Assembly: GCF_030409795.1 (NCBI RefSeq)
Contig: NZ_JAUFQN010000019.1
Span: 1-64,000 of the forward strand
DNA length: 64,000 bases
Reading direction: 5' to 3'
Source of the DNA: Flavobacterium paronense
GTDB taxonomy: Bacteria > Bacteroidota > Bacteroidia > Flavobacteriales > Flavobacteriaceae
The notes below the pieces were generated by a model that made no database searches, was not told where the DNA came from, and worked only from the letters and a program-made list of their open reading frames with translations. Below, piece by piece: positions 41,657 through 49,921 of the stretch; the first letter of the stretch is position 1, and each line of letters opens with the position of its first letter. The position numbers and the translations under genes were made by a program.

Positions 41657-43171
41657 TTATAACATATTTTTTAGTTCCAATCGATTAATTTTTCCATTTG
41701 CATTCAAAGGAAATTGTTCGATATTAATCCATTTTGTTGGAATCATATATTTTGGTAAAGCAAGCATAAGTTCTTTTTTAATTTCAACCCCCGTTTTTTT
41801 GCTTTTAAAAAATGCTACAATTCTTTTTTGATTATCATCGTATAATACGCATGAATTGCCTACTTCTTCGATTCCTAAAATTGCCGTTTCTATTTCTCCT
41901 AATTCAATTCGGTAACCCATATGCTTAATTTGTGAATCTTTTCTACCAACAAAAATAATTTCATTCAAATCATTTTCATATACTAAATCACCTGTTTTAT
42001 ATACAATATCGGGATATAAATTATGTAACGGATTTTGAACAAAAGCTTCTTTAGTTTTTTCACTATTATTATAATAGCCATATGCCAATAATGAGCCTCT
42101 TACATGCAATTCACCCATTTCTCCTTTTTTTACTGGTTTGCCATCTTCTGCAAAGATGAGCGTTTGTGTGTTTTTGCAAGCTTTACCTATTGGTAATGAT
42201 TCATCGTCTTTAAAAGTCCTGTTTACAATATAATAGGTAGCAATAACTGTAATTTCTGTTGGACCGTAAAGATTGGAATATAAAGCATTCGGATAATTAT
42301 TTCTCCAATAGTTCAAATGTTTGTTGGGCATTGCTTCGCCACCAAATAATATTTTAGTTAATGATGTAGGTTTAATTACAGAAAAAGCATCAAAATTTGA
42401 AACATTATTCAAAACAGAAGGCACCCAGAAAATTAGATTTATATTTTTTTCGTTTACATATTCAATTAATTTGATGGGAAACGCAAAATGTTCTTCGGGA
42501 ATAATGTGAAGTGTTGCCCCGGTAAAGACCATTAAATAAATATCTAAGACAGACATGTCGAAATATAACGGGACTTGATTGCCAATTATAGCTTTATCAG
42601 TTATATCATAAGTTGATATTCCCCATTCAATAAAATCGATAACCCCTCTGTGAGAAATTAGAACCCCTTTTGGATCTCCTGTAGAACCTGATGTAAAAAT
42701 GGAATAAATTGGATCTAAATCGATAATTGAATTCGATATTTGCTCTAATTTTGTAATCGCATCTTCTGATATTGGATTACTAACAACGTCTTCAATACAA
42801 ATAATATTTCCTTGATAACCTAAGTTAATCAAATTTTCTTTGTGCTCATAATTTGTTATTATCCAAGATGAATTTAGGGTTTCAATAATTTTCAAAATGC
42901 GTTCGCCGGGAGACTTTATATCTAGAGGAATATAAAAATTCCCACTTTTAAAAATCCCGATAAATGAGGCTACAGACCATCTGTTTTTTGGTAAATAAAC
43001 CGCAATTGGTTGTCTTGAATCTTTTGTTTTTGAAACTATTTCTAATGCAATTTGGTCAGAAATTTTATTTAATTCAGAGAACGACATTGTAGCTTGATTA
43101 TCATCAATTGCTACTTTATTCGGGAAACCGGATACTGTATTTTTAAAATATTCAGTTAAATTATTATTCAT
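41657..43171 (-). CDS. Stand-alone amino-acid adenylation enzyme (NRPS A-domain / DltA-like)
   Basis: A 504-residue single adenylation domain without condensation, carrier or thioesterase parts. Core motifs are complete: A3 FTSGSTGDPKG (159-169), A5 LYGPTE (301-306), A7 YKTGD (391-395), A8 GRKDSQIKHMGYRIELGEIE (409-428) and A10 with Lys494 (NANGKINR). In A4, FDMSVLDIY has Asp205 at the position (GrsA Asp235) that binds the alpha-amino group, so the substrate is most likely an amino acid. The FDxSVxDIY pattern resembles DltA. It probably loads an amino acid onto one of the two carrier proteins (inference). It is the first gene of the operon. Confidence 0.9.
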   Translation of the reverse strand: MNNNLTEYFKNTVSGFPNKVAIDDNQATMSFSELNKISDQIALEIVSKTKDSRQPIAVYLPKNRWSVASFIGIFKSGNFYIPLDIKSPGERILKIIETLNSSWIITNYEHKENLINLGYQGNIICIEDVVSNPISEDAITKLEQISNSIIDLDPIYSIFTSGSTGDPKGVLISHRGVIDFIEWGISTYDITDKAIIGNQVPLYFDMSVLDIYLMVFTGATLHIIPEEHFAFPIKLIEYVNEKNINLIFWVPSVLNNVSNFDAFSVIKPTSLTKILFGGEAMPNKHLNYWRNNYPNALYSNLYGPTEITVIATYYIVNRTFKDDESLPIGKACKNTQTLIFAEDGKPVKKGEMGELHVRGSLLAYGYYNNSEKTKEAFVQNPLHNLYPDIVYKTGDLVYENDLNEIIFVGRKDSQIKHMGYRIELGEIETAILGIEEVGNSCVLYDDNQKRIVAFFKSKKTGVEIKKELMLALPKYMIPTKWINIEQFPLNANGKINRLELKNML

Positions 43172-43527
43172 TGTTCACTTAATTTATAAAATTCAGTATT
43201 AGTAAAATTAATCTAATTTTTAATGTTGTAGTGATAATAAAACTATACACTTAATCTTTAGTAGCTATAACCGTCATTATTACAAGCTTTTCAAATAAAA
43301 TTTGACATAATTTATAATCTTAGGAGGTAAAATAAAAATTACACTTTTACAATTTTGTTGAGGTTATGTTAAGGTATAGAAGATATTTTTTTGCATAATT
43401 ACTCAATTAATTTATTTTTTAAGCAACGATAAAGCACTAATGATAAAAAACGGGGTGTTTTTTTGAATCTTCTATTAAAACGGAATTAATATTGAATAAA
43501 TACAAAAAGGCTTGTAAAAACAGTTTT
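43172..43527. other. Gene-free gap between the acyl-carrier operon and the glycosyltransferases
   Basis: A very AT-rich stretch of 356 bases without a convincing gene. A weak hairpin AAAAAAC/GTTTTTT around GGGGT (43445-43463), flanked by A/T runs, could end the upstream glycosyltransferase transcript. The rest should hold the promoter of the adenylation-ACP operon, but I find no exact TTG/TAnnTTTG pair. Confidence 0.45.
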
Positions 43528-44670
43528 CTATACATTAAACATTTTTAAATAAAATTCTAACCATTTTTCAGAGATGGTTTTTGATGAAAAATTCTCCAAT
43601 ACATACTCTCTTCCTCCTTTACCTAATGATACAACAAGATTTTTATCATTAAATAATTTCTCCATAGCAAGATATAGAGAATCAACGTCTGCTACTTTAT
43701 GTCTTATGCCTGTTTTGTTTTCAATAATGCTTTCCATAAGGCCATAAGTATCGCTACATATTATTGGTTTTTCCAATAACGAAGCTTCTATTACACTTAA
43801 ACCAAAACCCTCTCTATAGCTAGGCATGCAATATATATCACAAGCTTGTATTAAGCGCTCAGGTGTTGGAGTAACACCATAAAATATAACGGACTCAATA
43901 TCTTTTACTTTTTGTTTTACGATAGGCGTCATATTCTCTTCATCACCTCCAACTAGCAATAGACGAACATTTTCATATTTTTTACGTAAACTATTAAAAG
44001 CTTCAGCTAATTCATTTATACCCTTCTCGGAATTCATTCGCCCTAAAAACATATAGACCACTTCATTTTCTTTTATGCCTAATTCATTCCTTACTTCCTT
44101 TTTTACAATGGCATTTGGAACAAACCTATTTGTATCTACCCCGCTAATAGAACCTTTCCCTAAAACAAAAGAATTAGATTCTTCAACTATTTTATTTTTA
44201 ATTAAAAATTGTCTTTGAGATTGCCCATCTACCAAAATATGAGTTGAATTCCAAACTATAAAACGATCCATAAACATTAATAAATGTTTAGAAACACTTT
44301 TTTTTGTATGCCAAACCTGACCTGTAAAAATATGAATACGATTAGGAACACCTGCCAAACGTGAGGCTAAAATGCCCAATAAACCAGCTTTTGGTGTTAC
44401 AGTGTGTACTGCATCAAACTTCATTTTTTTGAAATAAGAACATAAATGTAATAAAGAACGTAAATCATTTATTAAAGTTATGCCTCTTATTATATTTACA
44501 TTCTTTATTTCTTTTATTGGAGTATCCTTAAAATAAATCATTTCTTCCTCTAGAACATTAGCAACCAAGTAAACGTCAAAATAAATGCTTAATTCTTCGA
44601 TATGATTCTTAAGAAATACCCTTGCTGTGCCTACGTAAGGAACCACAAAACAGATTTTTTTTCTTTTCAT
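43528..44670 (-). CDS. Glycosyltransferase family 4 protein (1)
   Basis: A 380-residue GT-B glycosyltransferase. The N-terminal acceptor domain (ICFVVPYVGTARVFLKNHIE, VHTVTPKAGLLGILASRLAG) is followed by the donor domain (YMFLGRMNSEKGINELAEAF) and the GT4 Ex7E motif (REGFGLSVIEAS). A retaining enzyme acting on a lipid-linked glycan at the cytoplasmic face. Donor and acceptor are unknown. It is the last gene of the wza-to-GT group, before the 356-base gap. Confidence 0.9.
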   Translation of the reverse strand: MKRKKICFVVPYVGTARVFLKNHIEELSIYFDVYLVANVLEEEMIYFKDTPIKEIKNVNIIRGITLINDLRSLLHLCSYFKKMKFDAVHTVTPKAGLLGILASRLAGVPNRIHIFTGQVWHTKKSVSKHLLMFMDRFIVWNSTHILVDGQSQRQFLIKNKIVEESNSFVLGKGSISGVDTNRFVPNAIVKKEVRNELGIKENEVVYMFLGRMNSEKGINELAEAFNSLRKKYENVRLLLVGGDEENMTPIVKQKVKDIESVIFYGVTPTPERLIQACDIYCMPSYREGFGLSVIEASLLEKPIICSDTYGLMESIIENKTGIRHKVADVDSLYLAMEKLFNDKNLVVSLGKGGREYVLENFSSKTISEKWLEFYLKMFNV

Positions 44671-44811
44671 AATTATAATGATTAATTTTTTATTTTAACT
44701 TAATTTGTAAAAGTATTCTAATACTGTAATTATAAAAATTCTTTACTAAATGTTAGATTTCTAGTTATTTATATTATAGTTTACCTTATTTCTTTTTTAA
44801 TTCTTATTAAT

Positions 44812-46008
44812 TTAATATTTTTCTAGCTTTTGATATTCTTCTAATATAGCCTCCCAAATTATTTTTTGTTCATATCTCGAAGTTATTAACACACGCGAAT
44901 TATTTGCTGCTTTGCCAACTTCTTTTGGATTTTCTATACAATATTTCATTTTATTATAAATCGCTTCTTCATCTTTTACCGGAATAATCCAACCGTTTTC
45001 ACCTTCTTTAATAATTTCGTTACATCCATTAATATTACTTACAATACTTGGTAATCCCATAGCGCCAGCTTCCATTACTACATTAGGAAAACCTTCACGA
45101 TGACTTGGAAACACTAAGACGTTAGCAATTGCAAAATAGGGTCTAACATCTTGTTGAAGACCAAGATTAATAATATTATTATTACTTTCAATTTCTTTTA
45201 TTGTCTTTTTTTGTAAAGGATCTAAATGGGATTCTAATGGGCCAACTAATACTAACTTTATTAAATCAACTTCTTTGTTTAGTCTTTTGAAGGCCTTAAT
45301 CATTTCGTTTATTCCTTTATCCGAAACTAATCTTCCTATAAAAATAAAAACCAAGTCGTTTTTATCAATACCTAAATTACTTTTCAATTCGTTATTTTTA
45401 TTTTCAGGAAATAATGAAGGATCAAAATGCTTAATATTAACACCATTTGAGCTACCGTTTGCAAGAACTTTTAATTTTGAAGAACTACAAAAATTATGTT
45501 CTAATATTATTTCTTTTAAACCAAAAGAATTTGGAAACACTTCTGTAGCACATGTGTAAGTAACCTTTTCAACTAAATTTAATACTTTTCTTTTATTCCC
45601 ATTTGCTAATAACAAGGGTAATCCCCCAACTGTATGCAATCTATGAGGCACACCGGCAAATTTTGCGGCTATCATACCTAAAATCCCAGCTTTTGGTGTA
45701 TGCGTGTGCACTATTAAAGGTTTTTCTTTTTTTAATAAAAAATATAATTGAATTAAAGCTTTTAAATCTTTAAAAGGAGAAATAGTTCTTTCCATATTTA
45801 AAGGGACAACTCTCACACCTTCATGTATTTTCACTTCATTTAACATTTGCCCCTCTGACGAAACTGCAATAACGTCATATTTATCACTCATAAATTTAAG
45901 TTGTCCACTTAATATTCCTCTTAAAGAATCGGGTACAGTAGTTATTCGAATAAGTTTTTTGGGCATTTGGGATAAATTAGATTTCTTAAATGATTTAGAA
46001 AACAACAA
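44812..46008 (-). CDS. Glycosyltransferase family 4 protein (2)
   Basis: A 398-residue GT-B enzyme. Features: IVHTHTPKAGILGMIAAKFA, FIFIGRLVSDKGINEMIKAF and the Ex7E motif in HREGFPNVVMEAG. Its sequence relates to GT (1), notably THTPKAG/TVTPKAG, so the two may be old paralogues. The more natural start is probably the ATG at 45966 (MPKKLIRITTVPDSLRGI), 14 codons into the longest frame. Confidence 0.9.
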   Translation of the reverse strand: MLFSKSFKKSNLSQMPKKLIRITTVPDSLRGILSGQLKFMSDKYDVIAVSSEGQMLNEVKIHEGVRVVPLNMERTISPFKDLKALIQLYFLLKKEKPLIVHTHTPKAGILGMIAAKFAGVPHRLHTVGGLPLLLANGNKRKVLNLVEKVTYTCATEVFPNSFGLKEIILEHNFCSSSKLKVLANGSSNGVNIKHFDPSLFPENKNNELKSNLGIDKNDLVFIFIGRLVSDKGINEMIKAFKRLNKEVDLIKLVLVGPLESHLDPLQKKTIKEIESNNNIINLGLQQDVRPYFAIANVLVFPSHREGFPNVVMEAGAMGLPSIVSNINGCNEIIKEGENGWIIPVKDEEAIYNKMKYCIENPKEVGKAANNSRVLITSRYEQKIIWEAILEEYQKLEKY

Positions 46009-46082
46009 ATAATTAATTTAAAAGGACTTTGGAAACATTTAAAAACTTCGTAATAGGTTCAATGTTTTTATGTTTTCAAATG

Positions 46083-47387
46083 TTAAACTAATGATTTTTT
46101 TCTTTCATAAAAATAATTAATAATAATGAATAATGTTAATAAGATTAAACTAATATAATTTGAAAACAGAAAGCATTTTGAAAGCAGTAAAGCATTCCCT
46201 TCAAATTTTAATTTTATATAAAAACTAAAGAGTCCTATTGTTAAACCTTCTCTTAAGAATCTAAAGAAAAGATAACTCCATCTTTTCTGAATAGAAATTA
46301 AATATTGAAGCAAGACCAAACTAGAACAGAAGGGTAAAATCCCTAAAATTAAATTTATAAAAACTTTGTTCAAATTTTCTTCAAAATAACCTCCAAACAA
46401 TGAAAAAATAGGTTTCGAAAAAACATAAAATACGAAACCAACTATTCCCGACAATATCAAATTTAAAAAAACTGTTTTTAACAAAAACTTTTCTTTGTTA
46501 CTTGAAATTGATATGTAAGACAATACAATGTTATTTAGTAAATTAGGTATAAAAACAATAAACATAACCATGCGCATTGCTATATTATATAACCCTAAAT
46601 CCTCAAAATTAGCATTCTTAATTAAAATTATTGAAGTATAAAAAGCGGTAAGAGTAACAAGTAATTCGCCAATACCTATAGGAAAAGAAAAGATATATAG
46701 TTGTTTTAAATCATTCTTTATGTGACTCACTCCTCGGTTTTCGAAAGAACGACCTTCTTTAAAATAAATGTAAAAAAACTGTATAAGATAATGAACTAAA
46801 AAAGCTAAAAAAACACCTATAATTCCAAATTTAAATCCAAAAAAATAGGATAGTGGGACATAAAACAGTGCTGAAATAATGACTGACTTAAAATAAGTTT
46901 TTAAAGATTTAATTCCAATAAAATAACTTTCAATAAAAGTTAAAATTAAATTTATTAAAAGTGTTGAAGCAAAAATTAAGAGAAAAAACAGGTTATAAGA
47001 AAAATCATAGTCTTTCAATAATTTATCTCTAAAAAAAATACTTCCTAAAAAAAACACTATAACAATTAATATAACAAACTTAATAACACTTAAAAGCTTA
47101 TTTAAACCATCATTTTTATTAATTGCTGAAAAGTAAATTAAAGATTTATCGCCTCCGAATAAAATAAAAATAATTATAACATCGTATGCTTGTTTTATGA
47201 ATGCATATTTTCCAAATAGATTTGGACCAAAAATACGAGCTAATAATATAGTGACAATTAAAAAAGCCGCTTTTTGAATGAAATTAGCAGCAAGTGATAA
47301 AATTCCATCTCCGTATTTGCTTGTAATATTTTTAAATAATTTTACTGCCATCCCAAATAGATTTTTTATTTTGTTTAATACTTTCAA
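46083..47387 (-). CDS. wzx: Polysaccharide flippase (Wzx-like)
   Basis: A 434-residue integral membrane protein with 12-14 hydrophobic helices and the typical Wzx opening (GDGILSLAANFIQKAAFLIV, ARIFGPNLFGKYAFI). It would flip undecaprenyl-linked repeat units to the periplasmic side. The longest frame overlaps the wzy-like gene by 56 bases; a start at the ATG at 47351 (MAVKLFKNITSKYG) reduces the overlap to 20. Codons are very AT-rich compared with flanking housekeeping genes. Confidence 0.85.
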   Translation of the reverse strand: MKVLNKIKNLFGMAVKLFKNITSKYGDGILSLAANFIQKAAFLIVTILLARIFGPNLFGKYAFIKQAYDVIIIFILFGGDKSLIYFSAINKNDGLNKLLSVIKFVILIVIVFFLGSIFFRDKLLKDYDFSYNLFFLLIFASTLLINLILTFIESYFIGIKSLKTYFKSVIISALFYVPLSYFFGFKFGIIGVFLAFLVHYLIQFFYIYFKEGRSFENRGVSHIKNDLKQLYIFSFPIGIGELLVTLTAFYTSIILIKNANFEDLGLYNIAMRMVMFIVFIPNLLNNIVLSYISISSNKEKFLLKTVFLNLILSGIVGFVFYVFSKPIFSLFGGYFEENLNKVFINLILGILPFCSSLVLLQYLISIQKRWSYLFFRFLREGLTIGLFSFYIKLKFEGNALLLSKCFLFSNYISLILLTLFIIINYFYERKKSLV

Positions 47388-48702
47388 TTAGAACAACGAC
47401 CATTATTAAAGCTGGATATATTTTTGCTCTATGCCTCATTGCGGTTCCTGAATTTTCTGTTCCTAAGGCGAAACCTAATGAAACGGTTAAAAATAAAATA
47501 AGAAATATTTTGGGAAATATTCTAAAATTAGTTGTTACAATTTTTCTACTCCTTATGATTTTGTAAATTAAAAAATAATAAAAAGAGCTATCTATTAAAA
47601 TTGCAATGATATCACCAAGACCTCTTACATCATATGGCATTGGAGAAAGGATAAAATAAATTAATTTTAATGGTACAAAAGTTATGAAATCAACCGCAGA
47701 ATTCATTTTGTAACCTTTTAAATAAGTAGATCCTCCTTCTTCTATACCGCTATTAGATTGATATTTTTCAATCAAACTTTGATTATTCTCATCGGTCTGT
47801 AAAATAGAAAATTTTCCATTTAAAATGGATGAATCATTAGCAATTACTGCGAATGACATACCGAACAATAAAAAAAATAAACTTAATCTCTTTAAAGAAT
47901 AATTAAATCTATTTTTCTTTACGTCTAAAAATAAAAATATATAAACATAAACCAGCAAGCTAATTATCATCCCTGAGTGAAACAGTGAGGATAACAAAAC
48001 AAAAATGATAGATTTAAACATATTAACTCTATCATTTGTCATTACCCATTTTGTAAAAAAATAGATGCTGTAAATAAAAAAGAACTGTATAAGTCCTTCT
48101 CTCAATAAGATTGAAGAAAATATTATATTTTGAGGATATAAACCATAAATAGCTAAAAAAAACAACTTTTTAGAATCTTTAAAACTAAATAAATCAAGAA
48201 TTTTGTATAAAACAAAAATTGACCACGTACCTAAAATTACATTAATAAATTGTGAAAAGAGTCTTTGATCCCCAATAATCCAATATAAAATTCCCAGAAA
48301 ATCTGTATATCTTGTATATGTAATTTCATTCATTAAACTCAAATCTTTTGAAATAAGCATGCCCCATATATAAAATCTTTCAGTGTCACCGCCACTATGT
48401 AAAATACTAACTATCGCTTTTCCATAGTAATCTATGTATAATAAAAATACTCTAAGAAGGAAAAAAATAAATATTAGAAATTTGGCTATATCATTTTTAA
48501 TACTTAGAAAGATAAATAAAAGAATTAGTAATGAGTTAAAAGCAACGAGTATGTTTGATATTAATTCATTGTTAATAAATGATTTAAATAAAAAAGAAGT
48601 AAACAAACTACAAAAAAGTATAATTAAAAAAAATTTTTCAGTTAATTTTAGATTTATCATTCTTATTTTAAATAACGTTTTTTCATATACTTTAAACTCC
48701 AC
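47332..48702 (-). CDS. Probable O-antigen/capsule polymerase (Wzy-like membrane protein)
   Basis: About 456 residues with ten or more hydrophobic helices and a large periplasmic-type loop (about residues 290-350, rich in Asn/Ser/Glu/Gly). Wzy proteins share little sequence, so the call rests on topology, the segment YPQNIIFSSILLREGLIQFF and its place between wzx and wzz. A glycosyltransferase of the GT39/ArnT-like membrane type is an alternative. The ATG at 48660 (MINLKLTEKFFLI) may be the true start. Confidence 0.65.
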   Translation of the reverse strand: MEFKVYEKTLFKIRMINLKLTEKFFLIILFCSLFTSFLFKSFINNELISNILVAFNSLLILLFIFLSIKNDIAKFLIFIFFLLRVFLLYIDYYGKAIVSILHSGGDTERFYIWGMLISKDLSLMNEITYTRYTDFLGILYWIIGDQRLFSQFINVILGTWSIFVLYKILDLFSFKDSKKLFFLAIYGLYPQNIIFSSILLREGLIQFFFIYSIYFFTKWVMTNDRVNMFKSIIFVLLSSLFHSGMIISLLVYVYIFLFLDVKKNRFNYSLKRLSLFFLLFGMSFAVIANDSSILNGKFSILQTDENNQSLIEKYQSNSGIEEGGSTYLKGYKMNSAVDFITFVPLKLIYFILSPMPYDVRGLGDIIAILIDSSFYYFLIYKIIRSRKIVTTNFRIFPKIFLILFLTVSLGFALGTENSGTAMRHRAKIYPALIMVVVLIESIKQNKKSIWDGSKII

Positions 48703-48834
48703 ATTTTTTCCAATACAAAGTATTGGGAATTGGTTTCAGTAGGAATAATGTTAATCCTTAATTATACTTTAATTGTTATGCTTTTTGCAAAACCTTGAAT
48801 GCTTTTATTGCCTGAGAAAAATTTGAAGATGTAA

Positions 48835-49902
48835 TTATTCTAATATTTGTTTAAAAATGTTTTTTAACACTATAAAAAGCAATGATAGAAATAAAGCGAT
48901 AAGACTTCCCAAAATTACTCCTGACATTATTCCCACTTTATCTTTCTTTAATGGTAAAATAGGACTGTCTATTACTTGAATTAAAGGGGTCTCTTTGCGA
49001 AGAGCCACTTTAGCTAGTTCTGTTTGTTTTACTAATTCGGTTAAAATAACAGTATTTGCTTGAACATCTACTTGTCTTCTAGAAGTTGAGGCCCTTTTTA
49101 TATTTAAAGCAGGGTTCAAATTGAAAGTATTATCAACGGAAACTGCAACTCCTGTGATGGCACTATTCAATTCACCACGAATGGAGTCTGTTTGCTTCAT
49201 TAAAATACTCACATTTTCACGAGCCTTTTTGCTTTTATAATCAATATAAAAATCAGAAACTTGCTTTGCTAAAGCTTCCGTAAAATATTTAGCAAACAGT
49301 TCATTTGTAGATTTTGCATTAATATAGATAATTCCATTTTTTTTATCTTTTTGAGATACAGTTAAATCGGTTTTGGAAAGATCTTCATAAATAATACCCA
49401 AAATACTATCATTCACTCGTGTGAAGCCGGAGCGATTAGAATTTGGCAAAAATTGAATCGATTTCAATTGTGGATTTTCATTCCAAATTTTGCGCCAACC
49501 CTTATTTTGAATATACATTTCAGCCAGCGATATTTTTTTCTTTTCAAAAAGTACGGGTGTTAATAATGTTCTTTCAACCATATTCCTGGACATGAATAGC
49601 TCGGGCAAATTAGAACTCGAAAAAGCTCCTCCATTGCCTCCTCCAACCAAATCAATTCCGAATGGACTGTCAATGCTTAAAGAATTCATTCCACCAGAAC
49701 TTTTGTCTTCCAAAGCAAAAGATAAAGATGCGCTATATTCGGGTTGTTTAATTGAAGAATAGGCCAAGCCTAAAATTGCACCAACCAGCATAGCTTTGTA
49801 AACGGTTTTACGTCTGGAAACTATATATTCCCAAAACCCTTTTCCTCGTATTACTATTTCTTTAATGGATAGTTCTTCGTCTGTATTTGGATTAATTTCC
49901 AT
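48835..49902 (-). CDS. wzz: Chain-length determinant protein (Wzz-like), without kinase domain
   Basis: A 355-residue Wzz-type protein. The first membrane helix is at about residues 33-52 (YKAMLVGAILGLAYSSI), then a long periplasmic part with coiled-coil, a Pro-rich turn (PILPLKKDKVG) and a second helix (GVILGSLIALFLSLLFIVLK). There is no BY-kinase (Wzc) domain, which is usual in O-antigen type systems. It controls chain length and contacts the export channel. The gene is 19 bases downstream of wza. Confidence 0.88.
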   Translation of the reverse strand: MEINPNTDEELSIKEIVIRGKGFWEYIVSRRKTVYKAMLVGAILGLAYSSIKQPEYSASLSFALEDKSSGGMNSLSIDSPFGIDLVGGGNGGAFSSSNLPELFMSRNMVERTLLTPVLFEKKKISLAEMYIQNKGWRKIWNENPQLKSIQFLPNSNRSGFTRVNDSILGIIYEDLSKTDLTVSQKDKKNGIIYINAKSTNELFAKYFTEALAKQVSDFYIDYKSKKARENVSILMKQTDSIRGELNSAITGVAVSVDNTFNLNPALNIKRASTSRRQVDVQANTVILTELVKQTELAKVALRKETPLIQVIDSPILPLKKDKVGIMSGVILGSLIALFLSLLFIVLKNIFKQILE

Positions 49903-49921
49903 ATTCTTTTTGTGGTAAAAA

